The translations under genes and the position numbers were made by a program. Of a stretch of 64,000 nucleotides of DNA, positions 34,691 to 45,967 are shown one piece after another (the stretch's first letter is position 1; every line of letters starts with the position of its first letter). The notes beneath the pieces are model-generated. The model worked only from the letters and a program-made list of their open reading frames with translations. It was not told where the DNA came from and did not search any database. Location of the stretch: assembly GCA_020002185.1 (NCBI GenBank), contig CM034533.1:36998833-37062832 (forward strand), read 5' to 3'. The stretch is from Paraescarpia echinospica. Its lineage: Eukaryota > Annelida > Polychaeta > Sabellida > Siboglinidae.

Positions 34691-36612
34691 AAAAACTATT
34701 TTGTGTGTACAAATAAAAAGGAAGACAGGTCTACAGTAAAAACACGGGTAACAGGGAGGAAACGTAAAATGCATGTGTTAAAAATACTAGCAAATATACC
34801 AGTCCTCTGACGAAAGGACTTTGTAGTTCATAAGTAACAGCTGTGTGCGTAGTTTAATCCGGTAATCAGCTTTATTAAAATGGTCCGAACCTTGTTTTAA
34901 ATATAAAGTAGTTTTCTTACTGCATTCCAACAGTGTTTAACCTGCTGACCCCAAAGCGTGAGCGTTTTGTAAAATAAGTGTTTAAGTGTGCCGCTTTTAG
35001 AATCTAGCCATTTTTACCACAAAATAGGCTCAGTCCAAAATACGAAGTGACAATAGCTTTAATGGGAATACAGTTGTTTTGCCCCAGTTGCACAATGCTG
35101 CGAGTTATAATTCTTATTCCGATACCCTACTGAACGTTACATCCGTGGGGTCGTAGATTAATCCATGAAGATTTGGCGCCAGATGTGTGAGGAAAACGTT
35201 AACATACCCGCATATGCTAGTCCGATTATACTCAGATAACATTTGAAAACTTACCTACTACTGGCAACCTAACAACAAAACAATATTACGACCTTTCAAA
35301 CAAGGCTAGTATCTTTGCGTTTGGGATTTTTACTCAAAAATTACTCATTGTAATATTATTTTTTTATGAAAAACTCTGTGATATTTCCTTTCAGTTAATT
35401 GTAATATGTGATGTGCCGACAAGCTGGACACTGCTAGGATACTGCACCCTACAGTTTTTGGGAACGCACATGCATTTTGAGTCGCTTAAGTATCTGCACC
35501 CGTCACTAATGCACAGAACCGATGTTAACTCAATCAATTAATTACTTGAAAGTATCACATGCTACGGCAATGAATGGGGATAGTCACACGATGGATACAC
35601 TCAGAACCGAAGACGGTTGTAAACGGCACATGTTTGGCTTATGGCGTTGACTCAAAAACAGTTGTAAATGTGTCAGTGCTTTCCACACCTCGAGCGCTGT
35701 GAAATGCTTTAGACGAACGTGCTGTGACTGCAGTCATTTCGTCAGATTGTCGATCATTTTATCATAAAAACGGTGTTGTGCGCTTTCTTAGCGGGTAAAT
35801 AAATGCTTGCAAATATAACTACTTAAATAGTCACAATACTTGGCAATACCCCAGCTACAAATACCATCTGATCAATTATTAATGTACTAATAAACCATTT
35901 GAAAAGATTATTTAATATCGCTACATACTTATTTATAATATGACATGTATATTAATTCGGGGACATGCATTCTGTCAAAGGGCTTTGCAAGGTATATTAT
36001 TTATTATCAAGAAACTGTGATAAATGTCGGTACGTTTGGCACAGTTACTTAAATTGTTACATATAAAGTTATATAATGAAATATAAAATTAATTGTTTTT
36101 TTCTAAAACGTTAACAATTCATGTAGATGTGTTGTCAAAACGCTATGTATTTGGTATGTTGGCCATTAGCCTTGGTTTACGAGAATGTAGTCTTTGTGTT
36201 CAACGCACACTACGCGTAGCACATCAAATCAAACGTATTGCTCGTTATGACACCACAATGCGTACTTTTTACAATAAATGGTGGAAACTGAGACGCGCAC
36301 AACATTGCACATAATCGGGACTAATAAATAATTAGCCACTCATTTTATGTCGCTTGCTGCTGATCATTTGGTGAACCGCTGATTTCGACAACCATCTCGG
36401 CAGGCGTTTAAATTACGCAATCAGTCAACCCCAGCCCGCTTATGCTGCTCCCTTTGAACCAGTCTTCGGTTTAGATTGCGCGCGCAGCTCCCACACAACA
36501 CCGCTATATAGACATTGCAGTGTCCGGCAGAACAATTAAGAACTGATCTCGTTTTATGAAAAATTTTGTAACGTTATGTAACAGTAAGTAACTGGACATA
36601 AAATGGAAGTAT
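34691..36612. other. Gene-poor interval
   Basis: AT-rich, and no protein domain was recognised in any frame. A 73-codon plus-strand frame (36093-36314) has basic residues but no known motif. No structural RNA was seen. Confidence 0.4.
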
Positions 36613-36709
36613 ATCACATACATTTTTTTAATATATTTTGTAAAGATACGTACATATATATATATATATGTACGTATCTTTACAAAATGTATTAAAAAAT
36701 GTATGTGAT
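36613..36709. repeat. 97-bp near-perfect palindrome
   Basis: ATCACATACATTTTTT on the left pairs with AAAAAATGTATGTGAT on the right. The pairing continues through TTTGTAAAGATACGTACATA and its complement to a TA-repeat centre at about 36655-36669. I see one mismatch and one single-base indel. It may be a tiny foldback element or a cruciform-forming site. Confidence 0.9.
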
Positions 36710-37395
36710 GTAATTCATTGTATCCACGAGAAGTGACCAGCATAAGCTCACAACAGATTGACTATCTGGTGTCATTGGTGGCCAGCTGGACGTTACTAAA
36801 ATAGCCAAGCCATAGGGAGAGCATTTATTAATATTATATAGGAAATAACTTGGTTATGGCTCTAAATCAATCGAATCATGTAAAACAGACATGGACATTT
36901 CGATATGTCTGCTGTTTTGTAGAATATAGTAACTTTGAAGTTAAAGATTGGTGTTTCGCTGTTTGAAGGAACTAAAAAATTAAACCACCCTAAGCACCGT
37001 TGCATTTACTGAGTCATTATTATGATATGATTTTTAGGTAATTTCAAGCTATATGAGTACATTAATAATACTCTATAAACATTTAAAAAATGTTTAAAAA
37101 AATATGGCTTGTTGATGTGTTAAGTGTGCAACAATTGTGTCTGGAAGGAAATCAAATCATTAGTGCCATAACAAAGTTACACCATTACTGCCTAGTCCTT
37201 TCACTCTAACAACCATCACAACATAATTGTATCTATAAAGAAAGCAAAACATTAGTGACATAACAAAGCAACACCACGACACCCTAGTCTCTCCACCCTT
37301 ACCCCTCAACCATTAACACTCACTAAGTATGTCATAAAACTGCATCTGGAAAGAAAACCAACTATATGAGTACATTAACTACTGTTCATAGTTCA
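36710..37395. other. Spacer left of T3
   Basis: No gene recognised. A short near-repeat links about 37130-37210 and 37215-37270 (GGAAAG/CAAA and TTAGTG-CATAACAAAG blocks), which suggests a small local duplication. Confidence 0.35.
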
Positions 37396-38078
37396 TGGGC
37401 CAATGTCCCAAAAAGTGTACAATTAGGGTTTAACAGGTCCAAAAATAAATGTTTAATTCTGAACAATTAAGTTATATTTTCTCATTGTACATATATTGAG
37501 GCATATTTTTCATAAATGGGTCAATGTAATATGGATTACTTTTGTTATGACAGTCACTTGAAGTCAAACATGATTTTCATCGCGTGTCCAGCGTCATCGA
37601 CGAAACTTTAAAATATTTGCTACAATTAGAGCATTTTAAATTACATGTAAAGGGGAAAATGTTTTTGGATCATCTAGTGTACATTCCATTTAATAAGAAT
37701 CAAGAGGTAGACGATTAAATTTGACTTGGAAACATTCTTTTTCTTCGTTGTTACTTTGGTGATCGTTTTTGTACTCTGTTGTTTCTTGGAATGGCCTATT
37801 TTCAATTAGTGCAGCTCTCTCAGAAAAGTGTGTGGAATTATAACTGATACATAGTCAGTAACCCTGATCAGTTATCTTTGTGTGTGCCAACTGTCATATG
37901 CGTCCGGGGATCGAGACTAGACAAACTGTGAGCGAAGAAATGGGTATATACTGATGACGCTGGACGCAAGGTAGCTTTAATTGAAGACAATCATCATCCT
38001 TCGTCACAAATTACAAAACAACTACGAACACCATTTTAAACATGCAGCGGCATGGACAATAATGTTTACATTGAATTC

Positions 38079-38722
38079 TTATTGTTCCTTATAGTCAGTC
38101 AAAGTATATTTCTGCACCTTCTTCGTACCATCTTTCACGGCATCCTTCTTGCCTGGCAGAAGTGTAAATTTATCCGGTCTCTTCAGGAACTCCTTCACGT
38201 GTAACGGCCTACGTCTGGCCTTCAAGTGTTGTGCTGTATTTTGTCCTGCGAAGCCATTCTTGTGGAGAACGTATCGTCGGTCTAGGTGCAAATTCTTCGC
38301 GACCATGCTTCCTGCCCGACTTCTCTTCAGGTGACGTCCTGTGAAGAGTGACTGCCTTTTCTTGACTGGAATATCTTGCATTTCCATCACAAGTGATTCA
38401 TGGGCAGCGAGAACCTTTCTCACTTCTTTGTTTCGCGAAGGGTTCAATCCGTCCTTCCTCATTATTATGTCAGCACGGCGTATCAGCGTTGTCAAAAACG
38501 GTGTTTATGGAAGTCGTATCAGTTCTTGTTTGCCCTGATCCTTCTTTCTGATTACGAATAGAGCGCTTTAAATGATTCTCAAAAACCCATACACGTCTTT
38601 GCAGCCTCTTCGTCTTCACCTTCAAGGCGTTTAGCTTCTTTTAGACAGATGACCTCCTTTTCCTAGGTAGGTTTCCAGCAGTCGGTATTTCAGCTATCAC
38701 GTCAGCTCCTGATTGTTGTGCT
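38079..38722 (-). pseudogene. T3 basic protein, last exon (unclassified family)
   Basis: An acceptor (CATCTGTAG) ends at about 38723. The frame reads QSGADVIAEIPTAGNLP, then RKRRSS, a stop, and KKLNALKVKTKRLQRRVW. After a one-base shift it runs openly from 38495 as ADIIMRKDGLNPSRNKEV, HESLVMEMQDI, then VKEFLKRPDKFTLLPGKKDA and KKVQKYTLTDYKE to about 38080. The coiled-coil-like Lys/Arg-rich start and the V-x-EFL-x2-x-D-x4-PGKKDAV block recur in a widespread uncharacterised protein family in sponges, fish and lancelets, normally followed by a longer Cys/His-containing half. That half is missing here. It is probably the T3 transposase or its DNA-binding part. Confidence 0.45.
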
Positions 38723-38940
38723 ACAGATGAATGTAGTTAGGGAAAATTCATCTTCACGACCAGGGTTTCTCTGAAGGAAACAAACAAGGACACAGGTTGT
38801 ACTTAAGTTAAGAAGACAGCAAATTCCAATGTTCTTATAACATAAACTATGAATACTAAACCGGGAATTATATGTTTTTGAAATTACGGTTTACAAATAT
38901 GTGTTAGTGTCATAATGTAACAGAAATAAGTATATATCAC

Positions 38941-39050
38941 CATGCGGGCGGTATTCTGTGAGACCACTGAAACGTTGTGTCCATAACAAGAACATCGGTT
39001 GTCATAATCATAGCCCATGCAATTGGCTTGTAAACGATAGCAATCCTCCA
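38941..39050 (-). CDS. Candidate Cys-rich exon (PAN/Apple-like?)
   Basis: A 110-bp minus-strand segment has an acceptor (CCTGTAATATATATGTCACAG) before 39050 and a donor (CGCATG then GTGATA) at 38941. It encodes EDCYRLQANCMGYDYDNRCS and CYGHNVSVV. The C...C-x-GYDYD...C-x-CY spacing recalls PAN/Apple-type modules of extracellular proteins. It starts in phase 1, as the VWA gene would require, but ends in phase 0, and it lies inside T3. So it could be a T3 exon or chance. Confidence 0.25.
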
Positions 39051-39289
39051 CTGTGACATATATATTACAGGGAAGAAACATGCCTTATTTAGCATGCACA
39101 ACATAAAGCAACACATGCAGCCAAATATAAATTATGCTCTTATGCGAATATTGGCTTAGTTGTACATTATCTTGTTACATATTTCTGAAATGAATATCAT
39201 ATATCTTGCAGAGTTAGTATCATAAATCGTATGGTGTAATGGTTTACAAGTTTGTAACACAGCACACAATGCCTGATAATGGTACGTAT

Positions 39290-39412
39290 TCTGAGTCAGC
39301 CAAACTCTGCGAAGACGTAGGCACCTCACTTGTAATAGGTGGAAGGGATGGGTCGAGTCTCTTCGACTTCCTAACTTCCACTGTAGGAGTTGCCGCTGCA
39401 GATGTCTTGCTC
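39290..39412 (-). CDS. Candidate upstream exon of the T3 gene
   Basis: After an acceptor (TTTGCATCTAG) the minus strand reads KTSAAATPTVEVRKSKRLD, followed by a Pro/Ser-rich LPPITSEVPTSSQSLADSEY. There is no recognisable domain. The composition suits a linker before the basic region of the T3 protein. It sits about 570 bp upstream of the last exon on the same strand. Confidence 0.25.
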
Positions 39413-41338
39413 TAGATGCAAACATTTACATTTTACACATTAATAATAAATCACTTCTACATTAAATATTGATATGTAACAGAACGTTTACATATAATAT
39501 TAAAATAAATATAGTCAATTACTTGAAGAAAAGTCAAACTCAAGACAAATATGTTATCGTACGCTACCCCAAGAAGTGGGGGTCTTGTGCTATCTTTCTA
39601 TCTCGGTAACTGTGCGAGATCTTAGCCCAATACATTTGCGTTTCGTGGCTTGCCATAATAATGCCTCTTTGGTTGACAGGGTATTCTAAAAAATGTAGAA
39701 CGCAATATTAATTATTCTGTATTTTGTTTTTGTGAAACGCTTAAATGCTTTTTTAAATAATTCAATGAGATGAGCAGATCACGTGAGATAAGGGATTACA
39801 GTAGTATGTAAGCGATATGCGTTGCAGGATCACACCTATAGCTGCCAGTCCAGCCTTACTGCCGTGAGTGAGTAAGCCCATTGGCCATAATTCTTCAAAT
39901 TACCTTTTAATATCACCCAAATGCATTATATTGTTTTGCTACCTGTCTTGTTCTTCAAACGTATATTAATAGCTATTATTTAAGCGGAAATTATTCTTAG
40001 ATATGTTGATTTTTATCGTTAATCAGCAAGTGTCCAGCATCAGTATGGTTTGTTTGTAATAATGTGTTCTTCTAAATTGTATGTGGAATGTTTTCTTTTA
40101 TATGAAGAGCAACATGTACTTGACACACCTACACTAAAAGTTAGGATGTCAGTGTCAACTACAGCCGGTAAATATACATTTGGTTAAATTGGCGTGTCCA
40201 GCGTCATCAAGTTGCTTAGACATTAGGATTGTCATATATTAACTTTCCCGCAGATCAACGTATCAATTTATCGTTCATTGGTTTGTTAGAACACAGCTGT
40301 TAAGTATACTAACGCTATAAGTGGTGTTACCTTTATTAATTTACCATGTTAGCCTTATTCTATTACACCATTTCATATGAAAAACGTACATATAGGACCA
40401 CAACTCATCAAATATTTATTGTAGGAAACAAAAAAATACCCACCAGCATAGAGGCGACCGCCACGGATGCAGTGATCATTGTAGTTTCTACATATCAAAT
40501 AGAATGCGCTCTCAGCAGTCTTTCTCGGTAATCCCACAGATGACGATGGACACGCAGTGACGCTGGACACGCTCCAATATCGGTTTTATCCTTATTTGTC
40601 CAAGAAATATTGTGAATATTGCTATTGCCATTGTTGGGGTTATAGCATGGTGGTTGCTGGTATGTACGAAAAAATAAAAAAACGGCGTACGTTTCCTATT
40701 GTTTTGAAGATAGCCTTTTCTATATATGACGCTGGACACGCAGCTAAAACGCCACTCCATATTTGTTTTACTTGAACGTGTTATATTTTCGTCGAATTTA
40801 GGTTAGGTTTTTTTGTATATAATTTACTTAACATGTAGGAAAATAATACATGTATAGGTATCCTACAACGACAATAATAAATTAATGTAATTGACCCGTG
40901 TAAACCGATGACGATGGACACGCAAAAATTGGTCAATATAGAAAACGCAGTGTACATTTTTTAGTTTTAATTTTGTAAACATAATTTGTTGACTGTACAT
41001 TCCCAATACATACTCCATTTGCCCAGTGAACTCAGAAAAAAATTAATACAGCACTGTTTTTGTATGGCACTACTTCAAACTTTGGAAACTTCAATTGGAC
41101 ACTTTATTTTGGCCGTTTTTGGCAACTTACGGCCAATTTATGCCATTTAAAAAATTAACAAGGCTGTCAAACCTTACATGTCCTGAAAGAACGTAATGAC
41201 GTCAATATGTGGTGAAAATTTCGTTAGGCTGACTTAATAATTGACGATGTGAGAGACAAAAGACACGATTTTGTCAATTGTACACTTTTTGAGACATTGG
41301 CCCACATACAGTTTTTTCACTGATACATACATCCGAAT

Positions 41339-41340
<2 letters not shown>

Positions 41341-41370
<30 letters not shown>

Positions 41371-41385
41371 GTACACACACACACT
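41341..41385. repeat. (CA)n microsatellite
   Basis: CA dinucleotides with one AAGT interruption, just outside T3. Confidence 0.98.
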
Positions 41386-41847
41386 ATGTGTGTATATAAC
41401 AAAATATCAAAAACGAACCTCCCAAACAAACAACCCTGGTTATGGGTCCGTGTATGTCACCGGGATCAACCTACGACCCCACTAGTGTAAAACTGAGCTT
41501 AAAACAATCAATAATAATTACGCAAAAATCATTACCATGGATGGACAACCACCACAGCAAGGGAGGCTGTGATTTAGGGTGGGTTCTAACAAAATATGTC
41601 TACTGACTTATGAAAAATACGATCGTCATTAAGTATCTCCAAAAACCAAATAGATGTATGCATGCTACGCCAGCTCACTACATGTCAACTTACATTTAGC
41701 GTACGAATAGTATAGTGATGAGGAGATTGGTCTCTCAGACAGGGTTCTCATGGAATCCAAGTAGTCTTGCATTTGATCCAAAAGTAATTTGTGAGGAACA
41801 ATATCAGTGTATACACCATTCTACAACAACATATTTAGCAAACTTAC

Positions 41848-42144
41848 TGTTTTGTTCACAACCATCAGTACTACCATCATCAGCCCTAACGTCACCACTG
41901 TAGATGCTATCACCACTGTAGCTACCGTCAGCACCAACACTACTGTAACCACATTCACTAGTGTCATCATCAGTACTGTTGTATGTGATGTATCCGCTGT
42001 CAATGTCAGCACTACTGTCACAATTACCACTTCTGTGATAACTGCCACTACTGTCACCATAAACACTATTTCCACCATCTGCATTGTTGCTATTAACAGT
42101 CACCACTAATGATATTGCACTGTTATTTACTAGTCTTACCCCTT
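41848..42144 (-). CDS. Candidate Ser/Gly/Asp-rich exon after the VWA domain
   Basis: A 297-bp minus-strand segment has an acceptor (TTCATGGCTGTAG) before 42144 and a consensus donor (GTAAGT) at 41847. It is open throughout in the frame dictated by the previous exon (phase 1 in, phase 1 out). It encodes a low-complexity stretch rich in S, G, D and Y (GDSSGSYHRSGN, DSGYITYNSTDDD), plausibly an extracellular linker. The DNA is triplet-like (ACT/ACC on the plus strand), so openness alone is weak evidence. The opposite-strand Thr/Val frames are shadows. Confidence 0.4.
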
Positions 42145-42553
42145 CTACAGCCATGAATTCCAGCACGTCGTTCTTCTCTTGAGCTGTGTGTCAGAAAAAA
42201 TCTCTTGTTTAGTCTTTCTTCACATATACTAACTCTAACTATACTATTGGTAGGTTGATTGTGTTTTTTAATACAAATAAACCTCTGCATTGTATGAAGA
42301 ACGTTTGAGAAAGCTGTTGTTATTCTTATGCAATTTGCAAATTGACTCCATTCACCCGGTAACTGAATATATGAAGGAATTATATGTATTTTGTTATACA
42401 AAGTTATTATAGATAATTGGAAAGAACATAATTAAATTGTTGAGTAACTCGGGAGTTTCCCTAGAAACCTCAGCAGGTTTGAATTGATCAAGTCTTAGTT
42501 GTGCAATTGACAGCATATTGATTCAGCCGGCTCATGCATGTGTACCAACTCAC

Positions 42554-42670
42554 CAAGGTTGTACGCAAATATCTTCGTATTGTGTGGTAGTTTTTTAATA
42601 ACTCTCCTCATTTCGGCAACGCTTTCTTGTGGCTTCGGTCCTGATATAACAATTATTACATTCCCGCCGA
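42554..42670 (-). CDS. VWA-domain exon, second half
   Basis: A 117-bp exon on the minus strand. The acceptor (CATTGTGTTGTAG) ends at 42671 and the donor (CTTG then GTGAGT) is at 42553. The translation GGNVIIVISGPKP, then MRRVIKKLPHNTKIFAYNLG, matches the fourth strand, helix and fifth strand of a von Willebrand A domain. It enters in phase 1, which is the exit phase of the exon at 59375, and it leaves in phase 1. An alternative acceptor 14 bp upstream would bring a stop in frame. Together with 59375-59591 it completes most of a VWA fold. The protein is probably extracellular or membrane-bound, of the VWA-Cache type. Confidence 0.65.
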
Positions 42671-43880
42671 CTACAACACAATGCCTATAGTTCAAGTACG
42701 GTGACTATTGGCTAAATCATTGATGGCGCTAGTTAGTCCATGAGCCAATTAGTCCTAGAGCCATGAGGGTTTTGTTTACGTTTTATTTGCCAAAAGGTCT
42801 GAGGGTGGTTTCTGGGGTAACATTTTACCGTAGAATCCGAATATCCATTTGTTACAAAAACTTTACTTGGAAGATTATTCAAAATTGGCACAACAGGATT
42901 GAAACTAAATAACGACATCAAAGCATATTTGCTACAGTGCTTAGATAAGGGGAAGCCTTGTAGAACGATTTCTTGAATAGTTGTTTCCATGATAAAGCTA
43001 AATTTGAAGAAACATAAACAATTCCCAGAAGCATGGTGCGAAATTTTGCATCAACAGTTGTCTATGTCAAGGATTCCGTAAAAGACTAAGTGTCGAGTGA
43101 CAAGGTATAGCAGACCTATTTCGCAGATTGCTGTATCTAAACACCGTGGAGAATGTTGACTCGGAAAGAATCTTCGAGTTTCAAATGACACCCGTGCCAC
43201 TGTCTTTAAGCCAAGGGTGTCAAGGGAAACTTGAAAACCCTCTCCAAGTCAACATTCTCTACAGTGTGTGAGAGGAAACAGAAAGGCATTGTCTTTTTTT
43301 TCGAACGTCTTCTTGTGCACACTTTGCGTATGGTCGCATACAACTACATAGCTCGTGGTATGATGTAGATACAATTAATTCAAGCATTCCTGCTGAACGA
43401 ACATATGTCAGGCTTTCGTATGATTTGTGTGAAGTCGATAGAGGACTGTATGTTTGATTTTGAAAAAGTATGAAGACCTGATTCCTCAGATTTCTGTTGG
43501 GTAATCATGTGTAGTTACCCATGATTGAAATAGGCCAACTTAAAGACATTTAGCTTTATTCGTTTACATAACTCATAAGCTACAATATAAATACATCAAT
43601 ACATGTTCACAGCAAGCATGCCGGCCCCAACGGTATTGCTAACCACTACCTACAAGTCGTAGACGTATTACCAACCACCAGTACTAACTATCTCACGACA
43701 CTATATTTACCATTGACACCGTATCGGTGGGGGTCACTCCGCCACCAGGTCACATAAAATCAAATGTGACCGACCCCCACCAACTAACCGCCACGCATTG
43801 TTACCTACATTGGTGTCATTAAAAACAACACCACCACCGTTGTAATGTAGCTATTAAACCGATTTCATAAATATACGCCA
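42671..43880. other. Intron part with foldback and dispersed repeat
   Basis: A hairpin repeat lies at 43141-43268 (listed separately). TTTTTTTCGAACGTCTTCTTG at about 43292 onward is a diverged copy of sequence at 57502-57600. No gene is supported. Confidence 0.45.
43141..43268. repeat. Foldback (hairpin) repeat
   Basis: GAGAATGTTGACT near 43149 pairs with AGTCAACATTCTC near 43250. TTCGAGTTTC pairs imperfectly with GAAACTTGAA further in, and GACACCCGTG sits opposite AAGGGTGTCA near the loop. It is a ~128-bp MITE-like structure. Confidence 0.75.
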
Positions 43881-43889
43881 CATACGTAA

Positions 43890-44330
43890 GATACCCCTGC
43901 TGTCTCCGCCACTGTCAGAGACGCAGGTATACCTTAACGCTACCATATAGTTAAGCAACCGCTGCTGTCTCCGCCCCTGTCAGAGACATATCCCTACTGC
44001 TAACTTCTAGAAACACTGCTCCCCCTATACAAGTAAGATATACCGCTGCTGCCTCCGCCCCTGTCAGAGGCTTATGCCTACTGCCAACTTCTAGAAACAT
44101 TGCTCCCCTATACAAGTAAGATATACCGCTGCTGCCTCCGTCCCTGTCAGATACATATCCCTACTGCTAACTTCTAGAAACACTGCTCCCCCTATACAAG
44201 TAAGATATACCACTGCTGTCTCCGCCACTGTCAGAGACTTAGGCATATCTTTCAAACTACCATCTAGCTAAGATAGTGTTGCAGTCTCGGCCCCTGTCAA
44301 AGACCTGGATATCTACCCTCTAGAAACACT
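43890..44330. repeat. ~85-bp tandem repeat
   Basis: Four to five diverged copies of a unit containing GCTGCTGTCTCCGCCCCTGT, CAGAGACATA, CTACTGCTAACTTCTAGAAA and CACTGCTCCCCCTATACAAG. It borders the DIRS-like fragment and may be part of its non-coding end. Confidence 0.85.
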
Positions 44331-44659
44331 GCCCCTAACTAATCATGCTACCCTAATATATTTCCTGAACGCGTCTGAAGCCCCACGACCTGCAGCTCTA
44401 ACCTGTGCATCAGACTCACCCCTTAATGCTGCCGACGGTGCAGATGCAAATAACGGGGCCTGTACAGGTCCCAAAATCGCAAAATTCAAGCAGACTCTTT
44501 AGCGAAAAATCGAATTCCATGCGCAACCCATCCATATATGCAAATAACGGGGCCTAGCCTGCAGAAATTCACTACGCCAACTAGCTGGGTGAATGGATGT
44601 GCCTGATACACGTCCTCCATTAACCTGCAATGGCTGTGGGCCCTGTCTATCACTCTGTC

Positions 44660-45880
44660 TAATGTCTAAAGGAGACAGTTATCAGTTCCCTATTTACCGT
44701 AACATCATGAAACTGCAGACAACCCTGCACCGTCCTATGCATTGTTGCATACTGCAGTGTAGCTAATTCGGTTGGTATGTAATCATTCACTGAAGACCCT
44801 TCTGGATATGATGGGTTATGAATCATGCCAACATTTCTAGGCAATTTCTTAGGTACAACCCCAAGAGGTGATACTCGGAATGCAGGATCAGCTGGTGGTA
44901 CATCATAAAGGGAGAGGGGCCCAAGATCTGTTGCAATGACTTTACTTTCTTGAACTTATCATCTATTGCATGTGGGAACTCAAACGAGGATTTCATGTTT
45001 ACCACCTTGTTATTTTTCTTGCACTGAAATTCGTAAGCAACCTATGTCAAACCCTACCGTGAAATTGTTAACCAGATATTTACTCGTCACATCATCATAC
45101 CCTTGTAACATATATTTCAGCGACACTACTCGCATCCCTTTACTGACCTCAGAGCGCGAAAAGACTCATCGAACTCTCTCCTATCTCATATAAAATGTGC
45201 AGATTTTTGCCTTTGGCCTAGGAGCGACGCAGACTGTAGGGTCCCCATTATCCCCCCTCAGGACGAACTGTCAGGGCCAAACCTGGCCGAAAAAAAGCTT
45301 ACTTTGGGCATTAGGGAACATAAATCAACAAACTCACTCACCCATACTTCATCACGCACTTTTTAGGGGACATGACTGTAAATGGAAAGGGCATTTGTGA
45401 TTATCTTGGACACTCTTGTCTGCGTTGGCCCTGGGCGATTCTGCAATATCTCACCACACCTGCAATGGGTCGGACAACTACTGCCTCCACCTTGCTCTCT
45501 ACAATTGGCCAAGGAGGGTCAACCACACCGGCTCCCTGAATGTCCATTGTCGATGGTCCAGCAATCGGTTCAGCCACCTGAATAGGTGGCTCGCGAGTCG
45601 GTGCGGACGCAGCTCCCGGATATCTCGTAGTAATTCATCCGTGGTATCCTGCTGTCGCACCTCGACAGCCTCGAGTTGACGCCGCGCCACCCCTGTGGCA
45701 GCATTACTGTCGCGTTACGGAACGCCGGATCCACCTGGGCTTATGCTGGCTCGTCCCTTGTTATATGCGGGGGGCGGCTTTGCGCTGCCGACCTGTCACG
45801 CTGCCTGGCCGACTGTCTCACTGGAGGAATCCTACAACATTATATGGCAGCCTAGACACAGTGAATTAAAACATTCCTAG
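44660..45880 (-). mobile_element. DIRS-like retrotransposon fragment (gag-like and RT start)
   Basis: On the minus strand from 45690, a Gln/Arg-rich stretch (VEVRQQDTTDELLRDIREL) leads into a Pro-rich region in another frame. LKYMLQGYDDVTSKYLVNNF follows near 45100. Across two frame changes come AFRVSPLGVVPKKL (~44860) and MIHNPSYPEGSSVNDYIP (~44800), the start of the RT domain. FRVSPLGVVPKK and H-x-LSYP-x-G-x-SVND are characteristic of DIRS-type elements, which also carry a tyrosine recombinase. The rest of the RT, RNase H and recombinase is absent. Frequent stops show it is dead. A second GCAAATAACGGGGCCT motif (44445, 44539) lies downstream. Confidence 0.6.
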
Positions 45881-45967
45881 GCATATACACCTTGATCATT
45901 GCCTGTCTGCTGACCTCTTCCAGTATCGTTCTCCCCCATTCCCATGTCACCACACTTCTAAAGCCTG

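Larger units (their letters stand above)
37396..41304. mobile_element. T3: DNA transposon with 29-bp ends and internal GACGCTGGACACGC sites
   Basis: The 29 bases at 37396-37424 (TGGGCCAATGTC, C, then CAAAAAGTGTACAATT) match the reverse complement of 41276-41304 with one difference. Inside, a 15-17-bp sequence (GATGACGCTGGACACGC or close) occurs seven times. It is at 37582-37598 and 40192-40208 in one orientation, and at 37953-37967, 40539-40555, 40558-40572, 40727-40741 and 40907-40923 in the other. It encloses a basic-protein gene on the minus strand. I found no target-site duplication. The superfamily is unknown to me. Confidence 0.7.

Noticed and set aside
41807..42109. Thr/Val/Ile-rich plus-strand frame
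   Set aside because: Opposite strand of a triplet-like low-complexity tract; the minus-strand reading has the splice sites and compatible phase.
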